This document shows positions 35,336 to 44,624 of a stretch of DNA of 64,000 bases, one piece after another. The notes below the pieces were generated by a model. The model saw only the letters and a list, made by a program, of their open reading frames with translations. It ran no database searches and was not told the origin of the DNA. Each line of letters opens with the position of its first letter. Position 1 is the stretch's first letter. This DNA comes from Candidatus Pedobacter colombiensis (lineage in GTDB: Bacteria > Bacteroidota > Bacteroidia > Sphingobacteriales > Sphingobacteriaceae), in assembly GCA_029202485.1 (NCBI GenBank), contig CP119313.1, positions 1,922,001 to 1,986,000 on the forward strand, read 5' to 3'. The position numbers and the translations under genes are program-made.

Positions 35336-35818
35336 CTACATATCAGCGGCGCTTTCTTCAACTTTCTTTCTTAAATCGTCTTTATACGATTGCATTTTAT
35401 CTGCTAGAGAGACATCAGCGGTAGAAAGAATTTGAACAGCGAGTAAGCCTGCATTTTTTGCTGCGTTTAAGGCTACAGTTGCTACAGGAATACCATTAGG
35501 CATTTGTAAAATAGAAAGGATAGAATCCCAGCCGTCAATGGAATTTGAAGACTTAACAGGAACCCCAATTACAGGTAATACCGTAATAGAAGCTACCATC
35601 CCGGGCAAGTGTGCTGCACCACCCGCACCTGCAATAATAACTTTTAGACCTCTTGAAGCCGCATTTTTAGCATAATCAAACATCCTTTCAGGTGTACGAT
35701 GTGCCGATACTACAGTCATTTCAAATTCAACTCCAAACTCTTTAAAAATATCAGCAGCATCTTGCATAATGTGAAGATCTGATTTGCTGCCCATGATAAT
35801 GCCTACTTGTACGCTCAT
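35336..35818 (-). CDS. purE: N5-carboxyaminoimidazole ribonucleotide mutase
   Basis: Moves the carboxyl group of N5-CAIR to C4 to give CAIR in purine synthesis. The 160 residues show IIMGSKSDLHIM (8-19), VSAHRTPERM (39-48) and IIAGAGGAAHLPGMVAS, with the catalytic Ser/His regions in place. It is the bacterial class I type, matching the adjacent purK. The start directly abuts the purK stop. Confidence 0.97.
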   Translation of the reverse strand: MSVQVGIIMGSKSDLHIMQDAADIFKEFGVEFEMTVVSAHRTPERMFDYAKNAASRGLKVIIAGAGGAAHLPGMVASITVLPVIGVPVKSSNSIDGWDSILSILQMPNGIPVATVALNAAKNAGLLAVQILSTADVSLADKMQSYKDDLRKKVEESAADM

Positions 35819-36958
35819 TTATGAAATAACTTTTAGTGTGTTTTTAATGTAATTGGCTTTTTGTATTGCGCCATCTCTATTTTGATCAACCACGGTAACG
35901 TGGCCCATTTTTCTGAATGGTTTGGTATATCTTTTACCATAAAGGTGTATGTAAACACCATCTATAGCCATGATTTTTTCCAAACCTTGATATTTGGCCA
36001 CCCCATTGTGGTTTTTTTCGCCCAGGAGGTTAATCATTACAGCATTACTGATGCAACGGGTGTCACCCAAGGGTAAATTAAAAATAGCACGAAGGTGTTG
36101 TGCAAACTGCGAAACGTAGTTCCCCTCAATGGTCTGGTGACCACTATTGTGTGGTCTCGGAGCCAATTCATTTACCAGTAAGTTGCCATTTTTAGTCACA
36201 AACATTTCTACGGCCAGTATGCCCGTAATATTTAGTGAGGAGGCAATATTCTTAGCGATTTTTTCCGCCCTTTGTTGTAAAGACTCAGGATAAGTAGATG
36301 GTGAGATCAGGAATTCTACCAGATTGGCTTCGGCATTGAACTCCATTTCCACCATAGGGAAGGTTTTCATGTCACCATTAGGGTTACGAGCTACAATAAT
36401 GGCTACTTCCTTTTCAAAATCTATCAGTTCCTCTACTAAGCACGGAGCATCAAAAGCATGATCAATATCAGCCACATCACTGATTTTCATAACCCCCTTG
36501 CCATCGTAGCCATCCTTGCGTTGTTTAAGAATATAAGGAAAAGCAAAGTTGCAGTTAAAAATGTCTTCTCTGGTATTCACCAATTTAAAAGGTGCAGTAG
36601 GAATATTGTTCTCCTTGAAAAATTGCTTCTGCACACCCTTATCTTGAATTAAACGTATTACCCTGGACTGTGGAAAAACCTGTTTCCCTTCTTTCTCTAG
36701 TTGTTCAAGCGCTTCTATGTTAACCTTTTCTATTTCGATGGTAATGATGTCGGCCTTTTTCCCGAAGTTATAAACGGTATCAAAATCTGTAATTGAGCCA
36801 CATTCGAAGTAATTTGCAAGATGTTTACAGGGAGCGTCAGTATCCGGATCTAAAACTAAGGTGGTCAGGTTATAATTGATGGCTTCTTGTATCAGCATTC
36901 TGCCTAATTGTCCACCTCCTAATATTCCCAATTTTAAATCACTTATTTGTTTTGCCAT
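35819..36958 (-). CDS. purK: 5-(carboxyamino)imidazole ribonucleotide synthase
   Basis: ATP-grasp enzyme that carboxylates AIR with bicarbonate to give N5-CAIR for PurE. The 379 residues begin LGILGGGQLGRMLI (10-23). ATP-grasp marks include ILKQRKDGYDGKGV, CLVEELIDFEKEVAIIV, and the C-terminal NELAPRPHNSGHQTIEG. purK and purE form a two-gene operon with no gap. Confidence 0.96.
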   Translation of the reverse strand: MAKQISDLKLGILGGGQLGRMLIQEAINYNLTTLVLDPDTDAPCKHLANYFECGSITDFDTVYNFGKKADIITIEIEKVNIEALEQLEKEGKQVFPQSRVIRLIQDKGVQKQFFKENNIPTAPFKLVNTREDIFNCNFAFPYILKQRKDGYDGKGVMKISDVADIDHAFDAPCLVEELIDFEKEVAIIVARNPNGDMKTFPMVEMEFNAEANLVEFLISPSTYPESLQQRAEKIAKNIASSLNITGILAVEMFVTKNGNLLVNELAPRPHNSGHQTIEGNYVSQFAQHLRAIFNLPLGDTRCISNAVMINLLGEKNHNGVAKYQGLEKIMAIDGVYIHLYGKRYTKPFRKMGHVTVVDQNRDGAIQKANYIKNTLKVIS

Positions 36959-37015
36959 ATCTATATGAAAAAGTTATGCTTATTTTGCACAAAAATAACA
37001 ATTATAAACGGATTG

Positions 37016-38206
37016 ATGGAGGCAGATGCTATAATTATTGGAGCCGGAGCTTGTGGTTTGATGTGTGCGGTACAAGCAGGATACCTGGGTAAGCGGGTTA
37101 TTTTACTGGAAAAAAATGATCAGCCTGGAGCTAAGATCCTGATTTCTGGTGGTGGAAGATGTAATTATACCAATATACACGCAACCAATGAACAGTTTAT
37201 ATCAGAGAATAAGCATTTTGTAAAATCGGCATTTACACAATGGACGGTGGCTGATACCATCAGCTTTTTTGAAACTTATGGCATTGAGGGGAAAGAAAAA
37301 ACTCTGGGCCAACTGTTTCCTGATGGAAAGAATGCGAGGGATGTTGTGGAGGTGTTTACTTCAATTTGTGAAGATTTTGGGCAACAGTTGATTTGCAATG
37401 CCGAGGTTGGTAATATAGAAATACTACCTGATGGGTTTACTGTAAAATATGAAAAAGGTGGTAAATCTCGTACGCTAACTTCCCCTAAATTGGTTATTGC
37501 TACCGGCGGTCTACCCATCCCAAAAATGGGAGCTACTGATTTTGCTTTGCGTTTTGCGCGCAAACATGGATTAAAAATTGTAGAAACAGTATCGGCATTA
37601 GTGCCGCTAACGATTACAGGAAAAGATGAAGAATGGTATGCACAGCTTTCAGGAAATAGCGTTTTCTGTCGCGTAAGTAACGATCGCATAGCATTTGAAG
37701 AGAATATCCTCTTTACACATTGGGGCTTGAGCGGACCTGCAATTTTGCAAATATCATCGTATTGGAGAAGAGGTGAAGTGTTTAATATTGACCTGCTGCC
37801 ACATCAAAACATTACGGAATTAATTGAAGCAGAACGCAGACAAAATGGTAAACTACTATTGTCGACCCTGTTTAACCGGTTTTATGCCAAGAAATTTACA
37901 GATGCTTTGGGGAAGTACTTACCGGTTGAAAAACAAGTGGCTAGCTTAACCAGGGCCGAATTGGAACTGATTGAAGAGACTATACACAGGTTTAAGGTGA
38001 AGCCTGCAGGTGATAAGGGCTACGATAAGGCAGAGGTAATGCGGGGAGGAATTGATACGAATGAGCTGTCATCCAAAACTTTGGAATGTAAGCGTATTCC
38101 GGGTCTTTATTTTGGCGGCGAATGTGTGGATGTAACCGGATGGTTAGGTGGTTATAATTTTCAATGGGCCTGGGCAAGTGGTTTTGTTATCGCGCAAAAT
38201 ATATAA
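37016..38206 (+). CDS. FAD-dependent oxidoreductase, HI0933/BaiN-like flavoprotein
   Basis: A 396-residue flavoprotein of the HI0933 family. The FAD Rossmann motif IIGAGACGLMCAV is at 6-18, followed by LLEKNDQPGAKILISGGGRCNYTN (given as LLEKNDQPGAK and SGGGRCNYTN), FATGGLPIPKMG-like VIATGGLPIPKMGATD, HWGLSGPAIL, and the C-terminal GLYFGGECVDVTGWLGGYN. Start is the ATG at 37016, since TATTTTG at 36981-36987 looks like its promoter and upstream frames lie in purK. Its C-terminal coding end has a degenerate second copy 950 bases downstream, beyond the cupin gene. Confidence 0.92.
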   Translation: MEADAIIIGAGACGLMCAVQAGYLGKRVILLEKNDQPGAKILISGGGRCNYTNIHATNEQFISENKHFVKSAFTQWTVADTISFFETYGIEGKEKTLGQLFPDGKNARDVVEVFTSICEDFGQQLICNAEVGNIEILPDGFTVKYEKGGKSRTLTSPKLVIATGGLPIPKMGATDFALRFARKHGLKIVETVSALVPLTITGKDEEWYAQLSGNSVFCRVSNDRIAFEENILFTHWGLSGPAILQISSYWRRGEVFNIDLLPHQNITELIEAERRQNGKLLLSTLFNRFYAKKFTDALGKYLPVEKQVASLTRAELELIEETIHRFKVKPAGDKGYDKAEVMRGGIDTNELSSKTLECKRIPGLYFGGECVDVTGWLGGYNFQWAWASGFVIAQNI

Positions 38207-38225
38207 ATCTCATATTAGAGATTTA
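38204..38225. repeat. Palindrome over the two convergent stop codons
   Basis: TAAATCTC and GAGATTTA are perfect arms around ATATTA. The left arm begins with the flavoprotein TAA, and the cupin stop lies in the loop. With no T run it is at best a weak terminator. Confidence 0.5.
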
Positions 38226-39072
38226 TCCCAAAAAATTCACCTATTAAACAGACTTTTCCAATAACAGTTGCAGCGCAATAATCAAAAATGGCCTTAGACT
38301 TATTGTAGTGTGCCTTATAATAGTAAACTTCTTTTTTCCAACCCTTATAGTTTGTGCTGTTTAACTGATCTACTATTATAGAAATATTGTGAACATTTGC
38401 CATGGTTGTATGCCAAATTCCACTTGGAATATAGATCACCTCGCCTGCTTTTAAGGTTGTTTTTATTGGACTGGCATCTTTAAATTTAGGATACTTTTCG
38501 AAATCAGGATTGGAAATATCAATTGGCGAGACACAACGTTGTACCCCTAATTTTCCGGCATACATTAAGTCCTCTTGATCTCTTGGAAAGAGAATAACTT
38601 CTTTTTCTCCATAAAGCTGAATCAGCCAGGCATGCACATTATAAACATCCTTGTGGATAGTGTAATGGTTTCCAGGCCCACCAATGAATAAATCAATTCT
38701 ATGATCCATCTTTTTTTCGGGAAATACTTTATTAAGTAACCAATTGGGTTTTGCAAGATTGAGGTTTATTGGATCCATTTCAGTAAGCACCTCAGGGAGT
38801 TGTGTTAATAAGTCGAATTTTATAGGATAGGGCGCTGGATTTGTCTTTGTACTATTGGCTGCAATATCTAAGATTTCAGACATTGTATACTTTGTATTCG
38901 AATGGTATGTGATCCGGTCACCAAAGTTTTTTTTAAAATACTCCGGGGTAAACATCAGATTGGATTTCCAAACATTTGTTGCATTTACAAGGACCACTGG
39001 AATTCCTGGTTTTTGATACTCATTTATGAATTCTTCGTAAGATAGATTGGCCCTTCTGTCAATAGTTTCCAT
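38215..39072 (-). CDS. Cupin-like / JmjC-domain oxygenase-type protein
   Basis: A 285-residue Cupin_8 protein. The cupin fold is seen from IDLFIGGPGNHYTIHKDVYNVH (given as GPGNHYTIHKDVYN), with likely iron ligands His and Asp in HKD near 147, followed by VILFPRDQ, the KAGEVIYIPSGIWHTT segment with the second His, and IDRRANLSYEEF at the N-terminus. Family members are Fe(II)/2-oxoglutarate hydroxylases acting on protein or small molecules; this substrate is unknown. The sequence is Lys/Ile/Asn-rich and looks more AT-rich than its neighbours, consistent with recent arrival. Confidence 0.85.
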   Translation of the reverse strand: METIDRRANLSYEEFINEYQKPGIPVVLVNATNVWKSNLMFTPEYFKKNFGDRITYHSNTKYTMSEILDIAANSTKTNPAPYPIKFDLLTQLPEVLTEMDPINLNLAKPNWLLNKVFPEKKMDHRIDLFIGGPGNHYTIHKDVYNVHAWLIQLYGEKEVILFPRDQEDLMYAGKLGVQRCVSPIDISNPDFEKYPKFKDASPIKTTLKAGEVIYIPSGIWHTTMANVHNISIIVDQLNSTNYKGWKKEVYYYKAHYNKSKAIFDYCAATVIGKVCLIGEFFGINL

Positions 39073-39157
39073 AAATCATTGAAGATTATTAGCTTAACTA
39101 ATTTATAGTTATTTTCTCAATTATAAAAATCTCAGTAATAAAAAATATTAAAGCATT

Positions 39158-39220
39158 GCCAGGTGGTTTGTTATTGCACAGAACTTACAAGGAACGCTGG
39201 TACATCCCAGTGGTTCCTGA
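39158..39220 (+). pseudogene. Remnant of a flavoprotein C-terminus
   Basis: One frame reads FVIAQNLQGTLVHPSGS and then stops. Its first six residues equal the FVIAQN that ends the flavoprotein at 37016-38206. The DNA around it (39147-39190) aligns with 38165-38206 at roughly three in four bases with one base lost. It looks like a decayed second copy, or the original end, of that gene, separated from it by the cupin gene. This could still be chance similarity over a short stretch. Confidence 0.42.
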
Positions 39221-39223
39221 ATG

Positions 39224-39415
39224 AGTCCATAGTGCTTCCTATATGCTAGGAGCACTTCCGGGGTGCTGGCTCGATGTTGAGCCGGTGTTGACACGGGGTT
39301 GGCTCGATTCCAATACCCGAACCAACCCCGTCTGTGCTACGTCGCAACTCCGGCGTGGGTATTGATGCACTATCCACACACTATGGAAGCATCATGATGT
39401 CATTCCCTGGAAGTT
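39224..39415. repeat. GC-rich block of hairpins, candidate intergenic repeat
   Basis: The block is clearly richer in GC than its flanks and has no gene frame. Hairpins: AGTGCT-t-CCTA with TAGG-AGCACT (39231-39256); GGCTC/GAGCC (39266-39285); and a perfect 10-pair ACGGGGTTGG/CCAACCCCGT (39293-39331, 19-base loop). GGCTCGAT occurs twice (39268, 39301). The outer parts hold CCATAG (39227) and CTATGG (39381). It may be a mobile palindromic element or a structured RNA; it also sits where the amidohydrolase transcript (-) would end. Confidence 0.5.
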
Positions 39416-39417
39416 TT

Positions 39418-42400
39418 TTACTCACAATTAGGTGTGGTAAAGGTCCATGTTTCTGAAACGCCTGTTGGAAAGGTATAAACCATGCCTTTTCCGTTTTCAA
39501 ACCATAATTTTCCACGCAGTTTTTCTCGGCTGCCTATTTCATTCATCGATAAACTGTCGTAAATTCTGCCATTAATCATGACATACTTAATTTTTTCGGA
39601 GTTCCTGATGTCGTCTAATGGGTTAGCATCCATTACAATAAGGTCTGCAAGTTTGCCAATCTCCAAAGACCCTATTTCTTTATTCATACCAAGGTAGGTT
39701 GCCCCGTTTAAAGTAGCGCAACGAATGGCTTGTAGTGGGGTCATTCCGCCCTGTACCAACATCCATAGTTCCCAATGTGCGCCTAAGCCTTGTATTTGTC
39801 CATGTGCCCCCAGATTTACTTTTGTACTTCCATCGGCAATTTGTTTTGCTGCTCTGGCTACTTCAATATGACCATAATCACCATACTCCGATGTCGTTCT
39901 TCTTCGGGCGCGAGGGTCTATAATAGAACGAGGAGTAAAGTTCATTAAACGTTCATTCTCCCAGACATTGGTTCTGTCATACCAATAGTTTTCGCCCCAC
40001 TGACTACCATAACTTACGATTAATGTTGGGGTATAGGCTACTTCGGTTTTGTTCCAGAATCCTGTAATATCTTTATAAACCGGCGCTACCGGGATGCTGT
40101 GCTCAATGCCTGTATGACCATCAGCAATCATGTTCATATTGGTGAAAAATGTAGATCCTCCTTCAGGGACAACCATCATTTTTAATTGCCTGGCTGCTTC
40201 GATGATTTGTTGGCGTTGATCACGGCGAGGTTGGTTATAAGATTTGACGGAAAACGCACCTACTGCCTTTAGCCTTCTGAGGTTTGATAAGGCATCTTCA
40301 AGATTGTTGATGACTACCTTGAAATCACCATCGGCACCATATAAAATGGAACCTGTAGAATATAAGCGCGGACCTACAAGACGACCTGCTTTAATCATTT
40401 CTGATTGACTGAATACCATTTCCGTATTACTAGAGGGGTCGTGGGAGGTAGTTACACCAAAGGCCAGGTTGGCGAGGTACGACCAGTCTTGTTGCGGACT
40501 TATGCCATCCGGACTGGTGCGTAAATGTGCATGTACATCTACCATGCCAGGCATTATGGTTTTTCCGGCTACATCAATGATTCTGGTATGTTCCGGAATA
40601 GGGAGGTTTTTGCCAATAGATACAATTTTATTATTTTCTATAAGTATACTACCGTTTTCAATCACTTCATCACCATTCATGGTGATGATTCTTGCACCGG
40701 TTAAGGCTGTTAATCCGCTTGGTACATCGCTTTTTAGTTTTAAGCCTATAGTAAGGCCAATACTGTCGGGTTGACTGGTGTTTTGTGCAGATCCTTCTGT
40801 GAAATTGAAGGCTGTTTTTATTTCACGGCTATAGTATTGTTCACCTAAGGTCCAGAAGATTTTATTACTGTCGTGGCTCCAATGTAGATATGTTCCGGCA
40901 TCTTTGGTAATGCGCGTAAGCGGAATTGCTTTATTGGTTGAGGATAACTCCAATGCGGTGCCGGCAGTAACCATTGGGGTTACATAAATGTTAAACAGTT
41001 CGGTAAAAGCCATCCATTTGCCATCAGGGCTTGGGGCAAATTGTGTAGCATAGGTTGAAGTGTAATGGGTACGTTCGTTACCTCCGTTTAGATCAACACT
41101 TTTAAAAGCCTTTTTACCAGCCTCGGTGGATTGAAAGTAAATCCTGGTGTCATCTTTATTGAACATTGGTCTGATGCCGTTTTCAGAGACCAGCGTTTTT
41201 GGACCGCCGTTGGCCGACATGGTGAAAATCCCTGTTCCCCGACCATAGGCATAGCCTAAAACATCATTACCTATGCCTTTTCTAAATACAATTTTATCCC
41301 CCTTCTTAGAGAATGAAGGAGAGTAATAGAAGCCTTTTTCTTCTGTTAATGTAATAGTTTTGCCCGATTTTAGATCTGTTTTTTTTATGGCCCCTTTAAA
41401 TTCGTCACTCCAGGTTGTATAAATAACAGCTTTCCCATCAGCACTGATTTCAGGTTCGAATTCAAAATCAAGGCCTTTAGTTAACCTTTCAGGTGTGCCA
41501 TTAGGAAGGTCTTTTTTATAAAGAAAACCAGCAGCGTTAAATACTACAAATTTCCCGTCCGCAGAAGTAGTGAGCTGCCGGATCATTTTTACTGTAAAAT
41601 CGTTAGAAAAGACCTGCTGCGGAAAGTGTAAAGCTTCTTGTACGGTTTGGGAAGTGGTTACATGAAAGGGGATATTGTTGGCGAATAGTGAATTCAGATC
41701 GATTCTTTTAATCTTTCCTCTGGCATAAAATACAATGCTTTTACCATCCGGAGTCCAGGAATAGTTGGGGTAAACGCCAAAAATGGCCCAGGTTTCTTGC
41801 TGATCGTGGGAGAGATCTTCGTATATAGGCCATTCTTCAGCTGTTTGAAGGTTTTGTAACATCAGCACCGATTTTAGTCTGATTCGCTTTACATAAGCCA
41901 TCATTTTACCATCTGGCGATATTTGTGGTCTCGCTGCACCACCTGGTTGAGCAATAAGGCTGGTTATTTTGCCCGTGGTGAGGTCCAGCTGTCTTATAGC
42001 GTAGATCATTCCATTGGGATCCTTGCTATACTCGAAGTTAGGGCCGGGCGACATATCTTCGCTGTAATACAGGTATCTGCCATTGGGTGAGACATTGGGC
42101 TCTCCAGCATCCTGCTGATCGTTTTTTCTTTTAGTGAGTTGTACCCCTTCGCCACCATATATGCTGTACATCCACATTTCTCCTGCACCTAAGGAGCGAG
42201 TGCCTGTAAAATGTTTGCGTGCGATAAGATATTCGCTGTTTGGCATCCAGGTCGCATTATTCAACAATCTGAAAGTTTCTTTAGTTACCTGCCTTTTGCC
42301 GGAGCCATCGCGGTTCATGATCCAGATGTTGTCAGCCCCACTTTTATCACTGGTATAGGAAATGTATTTACCGTTGGGACTAAAACGAGGTTGAATTTCC

Positions 42401-42651
42401 CAAGCCGGGCCACCACTTAGCAATACTGCAGAACCACCTGAAATGGGCATAATGTAGAGATCACCAAGTATATCGAATACAATATCTTTGCCGTCCGGGC
42501 TGACATCCAGGTTCATCCAGGTGCCTTCATCCGTATTTAAAGTGAAGGTTTTTGTCGGACCCTTATATTTATCTACCTCCCATTTTTTCTCCTGAGAGAA
42601 TGACGATTGAAATATCAATACCAAAAATAGTAGTAAAAACGATGTTCTCAT
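39418..42651 (-). CDS. Secreted propeller-amidohydrolase fusion protein
   Basis: A 1077-residue protein. Signal peptide (1-19, ending SFSQ), then a TolB/WD40-like beta-propeller (about 45-600) with repeated SPDGK/SPNGK/SADGK blades, then an amidohydrolase domain (about 640-1060). The latter has a composite-site motif MPGMVDVHAHLR, a GTSxxP-like region, GIEHSIPVAP, NLGAHGQIQGLG and a C-terminal GKLADLIVMDANPLDD. Related proteins are annotated as dipeptidase-like or Xaa-Pro-type hydrolases. Substrate unknown; an extracytoplasmic peptide or cyclic amide is likely. Confidence 0.9.
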   Translation of the reverse strand: MRTSFLLLFLVLIFQSSFSQEKKWEVDKYKGPTKTFTLNTDEGTWMNLDVSPDGKDIVFDILGDLYIMPISGGSAVLLSGGPAWEIQPRFSPNGKYISYTSDKSGADNIWIMNRDGSGKRQVTKETFRLLNNATWMPNSEYLIARKHFTGTRSLGAGEMWMYSIYGGEGVQLTKRKNDQQDAGEPNVSPNGRYLYYSEDMSPGPNFEYSKDPNGMIYAIRQLDLTTGKITSLIAQPGGAARPQISPDGKMMAYVKRIRLKSVLMLQNLQTAEEWPIYEDLSHDQQETWAIFGVYPNYSWTPDGKSIVFYARGKIKRIDLNSLFANNIPFHVTTSQTVQEALHFPQQVFSNDFTVKMIRQLTTSADGKFVVFNAAGFLYKKDLPNGTPERLTKGLDFEFEPEISADGKAVIYTTWSDEFKGAIKKTDLKSGKTITLTEEKGFYYSPSFSKKGDKIVFRKGIGNDVLGYAYGRGTGIFTMSANGGPKTLVSENGIRPMFNKDDTRIYFQSTEAGKKAFKSVDLNGGNERTHYTSTYATQFAPSPDGKWMAFTELFNIYVTPMVTAGTALELSSTNKAIPLTRITKDAGTYLHWSHDSNKIFWTLGEQYYSREIKTAFNFTEGSAQNTSQPDSIGLTIGLKLKSDVPSGLTALTGARIITMNGDEVIENGSILIENNKIVSIGKNLPIPEHTRIIDVAGKTIMPGMVDVHAHLRTSPDGISPQQDWSYLANLAFGVTTSHDPSSNTEMVFSQSEMIKAGRLVGPRLYSTGSILYGADGDFKVVINNLEDALSNLRRLKAVGAFSVKSYNQPRRDQRQQIIEAARQLKMMVVPEGGSTFFTNMNMIADGHTGIEHSIPVAPVYKDITGFWNKTEVAYTPTLIVSYGSQWGENYWYDRTNVWENERLMNFTPRSIIDPRARRRTTSEYGDYGHIEVARAAKQIADGSTKVNLGAHGQIQGLGAHWELWMLVQGGMTPLQAIRCATLNGATYLGMNKEIGSLEIGKLADLIVMDANPLDDIRNSEKIKYVMINGRIYDSLSMNEIGSREKLRGKLWFENGKGMVYTFPTGVSETWTFTTPNCE

Positions 42652-42704
42652 ATAGCCGGAAGTGTAAATTAAGCCTGCAATTTAGTAATATCAGTTCATT
42701 TTTA

Positions 42705-42712
42705 TAGTTTTG
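42705..42712 (+). promoter_or_regulatory. Candidate -7 box of recQ
   Basis: TAGTTTTG matches TAnnTTTG exactly, 15 bases before the ATG at 42728. TTTA at 42681, 20 bases upstream, is a near -33. It supports the ATG start over the in-frame TTG at 42710. Confidence 0.5.
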
Positions 42713-42727
42713 GCATGCAACCTTTTT

Positions 42728-44620
42728 ATGAACGAAGCAGAGATACTAAAGCGATATTGGGGATTTGATAGTTTCAGACCATTACAGGATGAAATCATCA
42801 GATCAGTTTTACAGGGGAATGATACTTTGGCGCTTTTGCCTACAGGCGGAGGTAAGTCTATTTGCTTTCAGGTACCGGCCCTGGTTAAAGAGGGTATATG
42901 TATTGTGATCTCCCCTTTGGTGGCTTTAATGAAAGATCAGGTGGAGGGATTGAAAGCAAAAGGTATTGAAGCAGTGGCTATTTATGCGGGGATGGGTAAA
43001 CGGGAGATTGATATATTACTCGACAACTGCATTTACGGAAAGATTAAGTTTCTGTATTTATCACCGGAACGTTTATTATCTGAATTGGTGCGCATACGCA
43101 TTTCGTACATGAACGTTAATTTAATTGCCGTTGATGAAGCACATTGTATTTCGCAATGGGGTTATGATTTCAGGCCACCTTATTTAAAACTGAACGAGAT
43201 TAGAGAGATTCATTCTGATGTGCCTGTACTTGCACTTACAGCTACGGCTACTCGTTTTGTTAGGAATGATATCGTAGAAAAACTACATTTTAAAAATCCT
43301 AAGGTTTTTGTTCAAAGCTTTGCGCGTAAAAACCTGAGCTATGTAGTGTTGGATGATGAAGATAAATACAGAAAACTGATTGGTATTGTAACCAATGTGA
43401 AGGGGAGTGGCTTGGTATATGTGCGCAACAGGAGGGAGACGGCAGAAGTAGCTGCTTTTTTGAATAGAAATGGTATTGCAGCAGATTTTTATCATGCAGG
43501 TATAGAAAAAGAAGAACGTTTTAGAAAACAGGAGGATTGGAAGCGTAACCGAATAAGGGTAATGGTGGCTACCAATGCTTTTGGAATGGGGATAGATAAG
43601 CCTGATGTACGATTTGTAGTGCATTTGGATTTACCTGATAGTTTAGAAGCTTACTACCAGGAGGCGGGAAGAGCAGGACGGGATGAGCTAAAGGCTTATA
43701 CTGTTTTGTTGGCCAATAAGTCGGACGAACATTCTTTAAAAGCCAGGTATGCTGATAGCTTTCCTTCGGTTGAAGAGATTAAAAAGGTTTATCACTATTT
43801 AGGAAACTATTTCCAGCTGGCTTATGGTGCCGGGGAAGGATTAACCTTTGGTTTTGATTTGGCTGATTTTTGCAAAAGATTTAATATTGGGGTCATTAAA
43901 ACCATGGCAGCACTAAAGTTTTTGGAACATGATGGGTATTTGACTTTATCAGAGAATATATTCTTGCCTTCAAGGCTATTGTTTACTGTTGGTAATGAAG
44001 ATGTTTATCGGTTTCAGATAGAGAATGCTGGTTATGATCCACTTATAAAAGCTATATTAAGATCTTATGGAGGTGCCTTTGAACAGTATGTAAAAATCAA
44101 TGAAGCCGATATTGCCGGAAAAATCAGAGCCTCTTTTAAGGACGTCGTTCGGCATTTGACTATTTTGCAGGAGCAGGGATTGTTGTCTTATTTGCCGCAA
44201 TCGGATCAACCTCAATTGCAGTACTTGCTTCCACGATTGGATTTTAACCACATGGATATTGATGTGAAATATATTGAACAGCGAAAGCAATTACAGACGG
44301 CTCAGATCAATGCTGTTGTGGCTTATGCAACTAAAAAGGAATGCAGAAGTATACAGCTGCTTACTTATTTTGATGAGCCTGAATCGGATAAATGCGGGAT
44401 ATGTGATGTTTGTTTGGCTGAGAAGAAGGCGGATGAAGAAGATCAGCTGGAAGATAAAATAGACTTTGAGATTGCTACGCTTTTGCAGGTAGAAATGCAT
44501 ACGGTAGACACTTTAGTGAATGCGATTGCTACCGGGACAGAAAATGCACGGCTGGAACGAATACGTGTTTTGTTGGATGCTGGAAAAATTAAAACAGATG
44601 GTAAAAATTATTACCTTTAG
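42728..44620 (+). CDS. recQ: ATP-dependent DNA helicase RecQ
   Basis: 3'-5' DNA helicase of recombination and repair. 630 residues from the ATG at 42728. Helicase motifs: Q-motif-like YWGFDSFRPLQDEII, Walker A LLPTGGGKSICFQ, DEAH box VDEAHCISQWGYDFRP, motif III ALTATA, and motif VI YYQEAGRAGRD. The RQC zinc site is present in CRSIQLLTYFDE and CGICDVC. The HRDC domain is not seen; the C-terminus is a short RQC extension. The GIN lipoprotein starts 4 bases after its stop. Confidence 0.93.
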   Translation: MNEAEILKRYWGFDSFRPLQDEIIRSVLQGNDTLALLPTGGGKSICFQVPALVKEGICIVISPLVALMKDQVEGLKAKGIEAVAIYAGMGKREIDILLDNCIYGKIKFLYLSPERLLSELVRIRISYMNVNLIAVDEAHCISQWGYDFRPPYLKLNEIREIHSDVPVLALTATATRFVRNDIVEKLHFKNPKVFVQSFARKNLSYVVLDDEDKYRKLIGIVTNVKGSGLVYVRNRRETAEVAAFLNRNGIAADFYHAGIEKEERFRKQEDWKRNRIRVMVATNAFGMGIDKPDVRFVVHLDLPDSLEAYYQEAGRAGRDELKAYTVLLANKSDEHSLKARYADSFPSVEEIKKVYHYLGNYFQLAYGAGEGLTFGFDLADFCKRFNIGVIKTMAALKFLEHDGYLTLSENIFLPSRLLFTVGNEDVYRFQIENAGYDPLIKAILRSYGGAFEQYVKINEADIAGKIRASFKDVVRHLTILQEQGLLSYLPQSDQPQLQYLLPRLDFNHMDIDVKYIEQRKQLQTAQINAVVAYATKKECRSIQLLTYFDEPESDKCGICDVCLAEKKADEEDQLEDKIDFEIATLLQVEMHTVDTLVNAIATGTENARLERIRVLLDAGKIKTDGKNYYL

Positions 44621-44624
44621 TCTT

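Noticed and set aside
36947..37015. An N-terminal extension of the flavoprotein
   Set aside because: It overlaps purK, lies upstream of a promoter-like TATTTTG box, and precedes the FAD motif with no family sequence.
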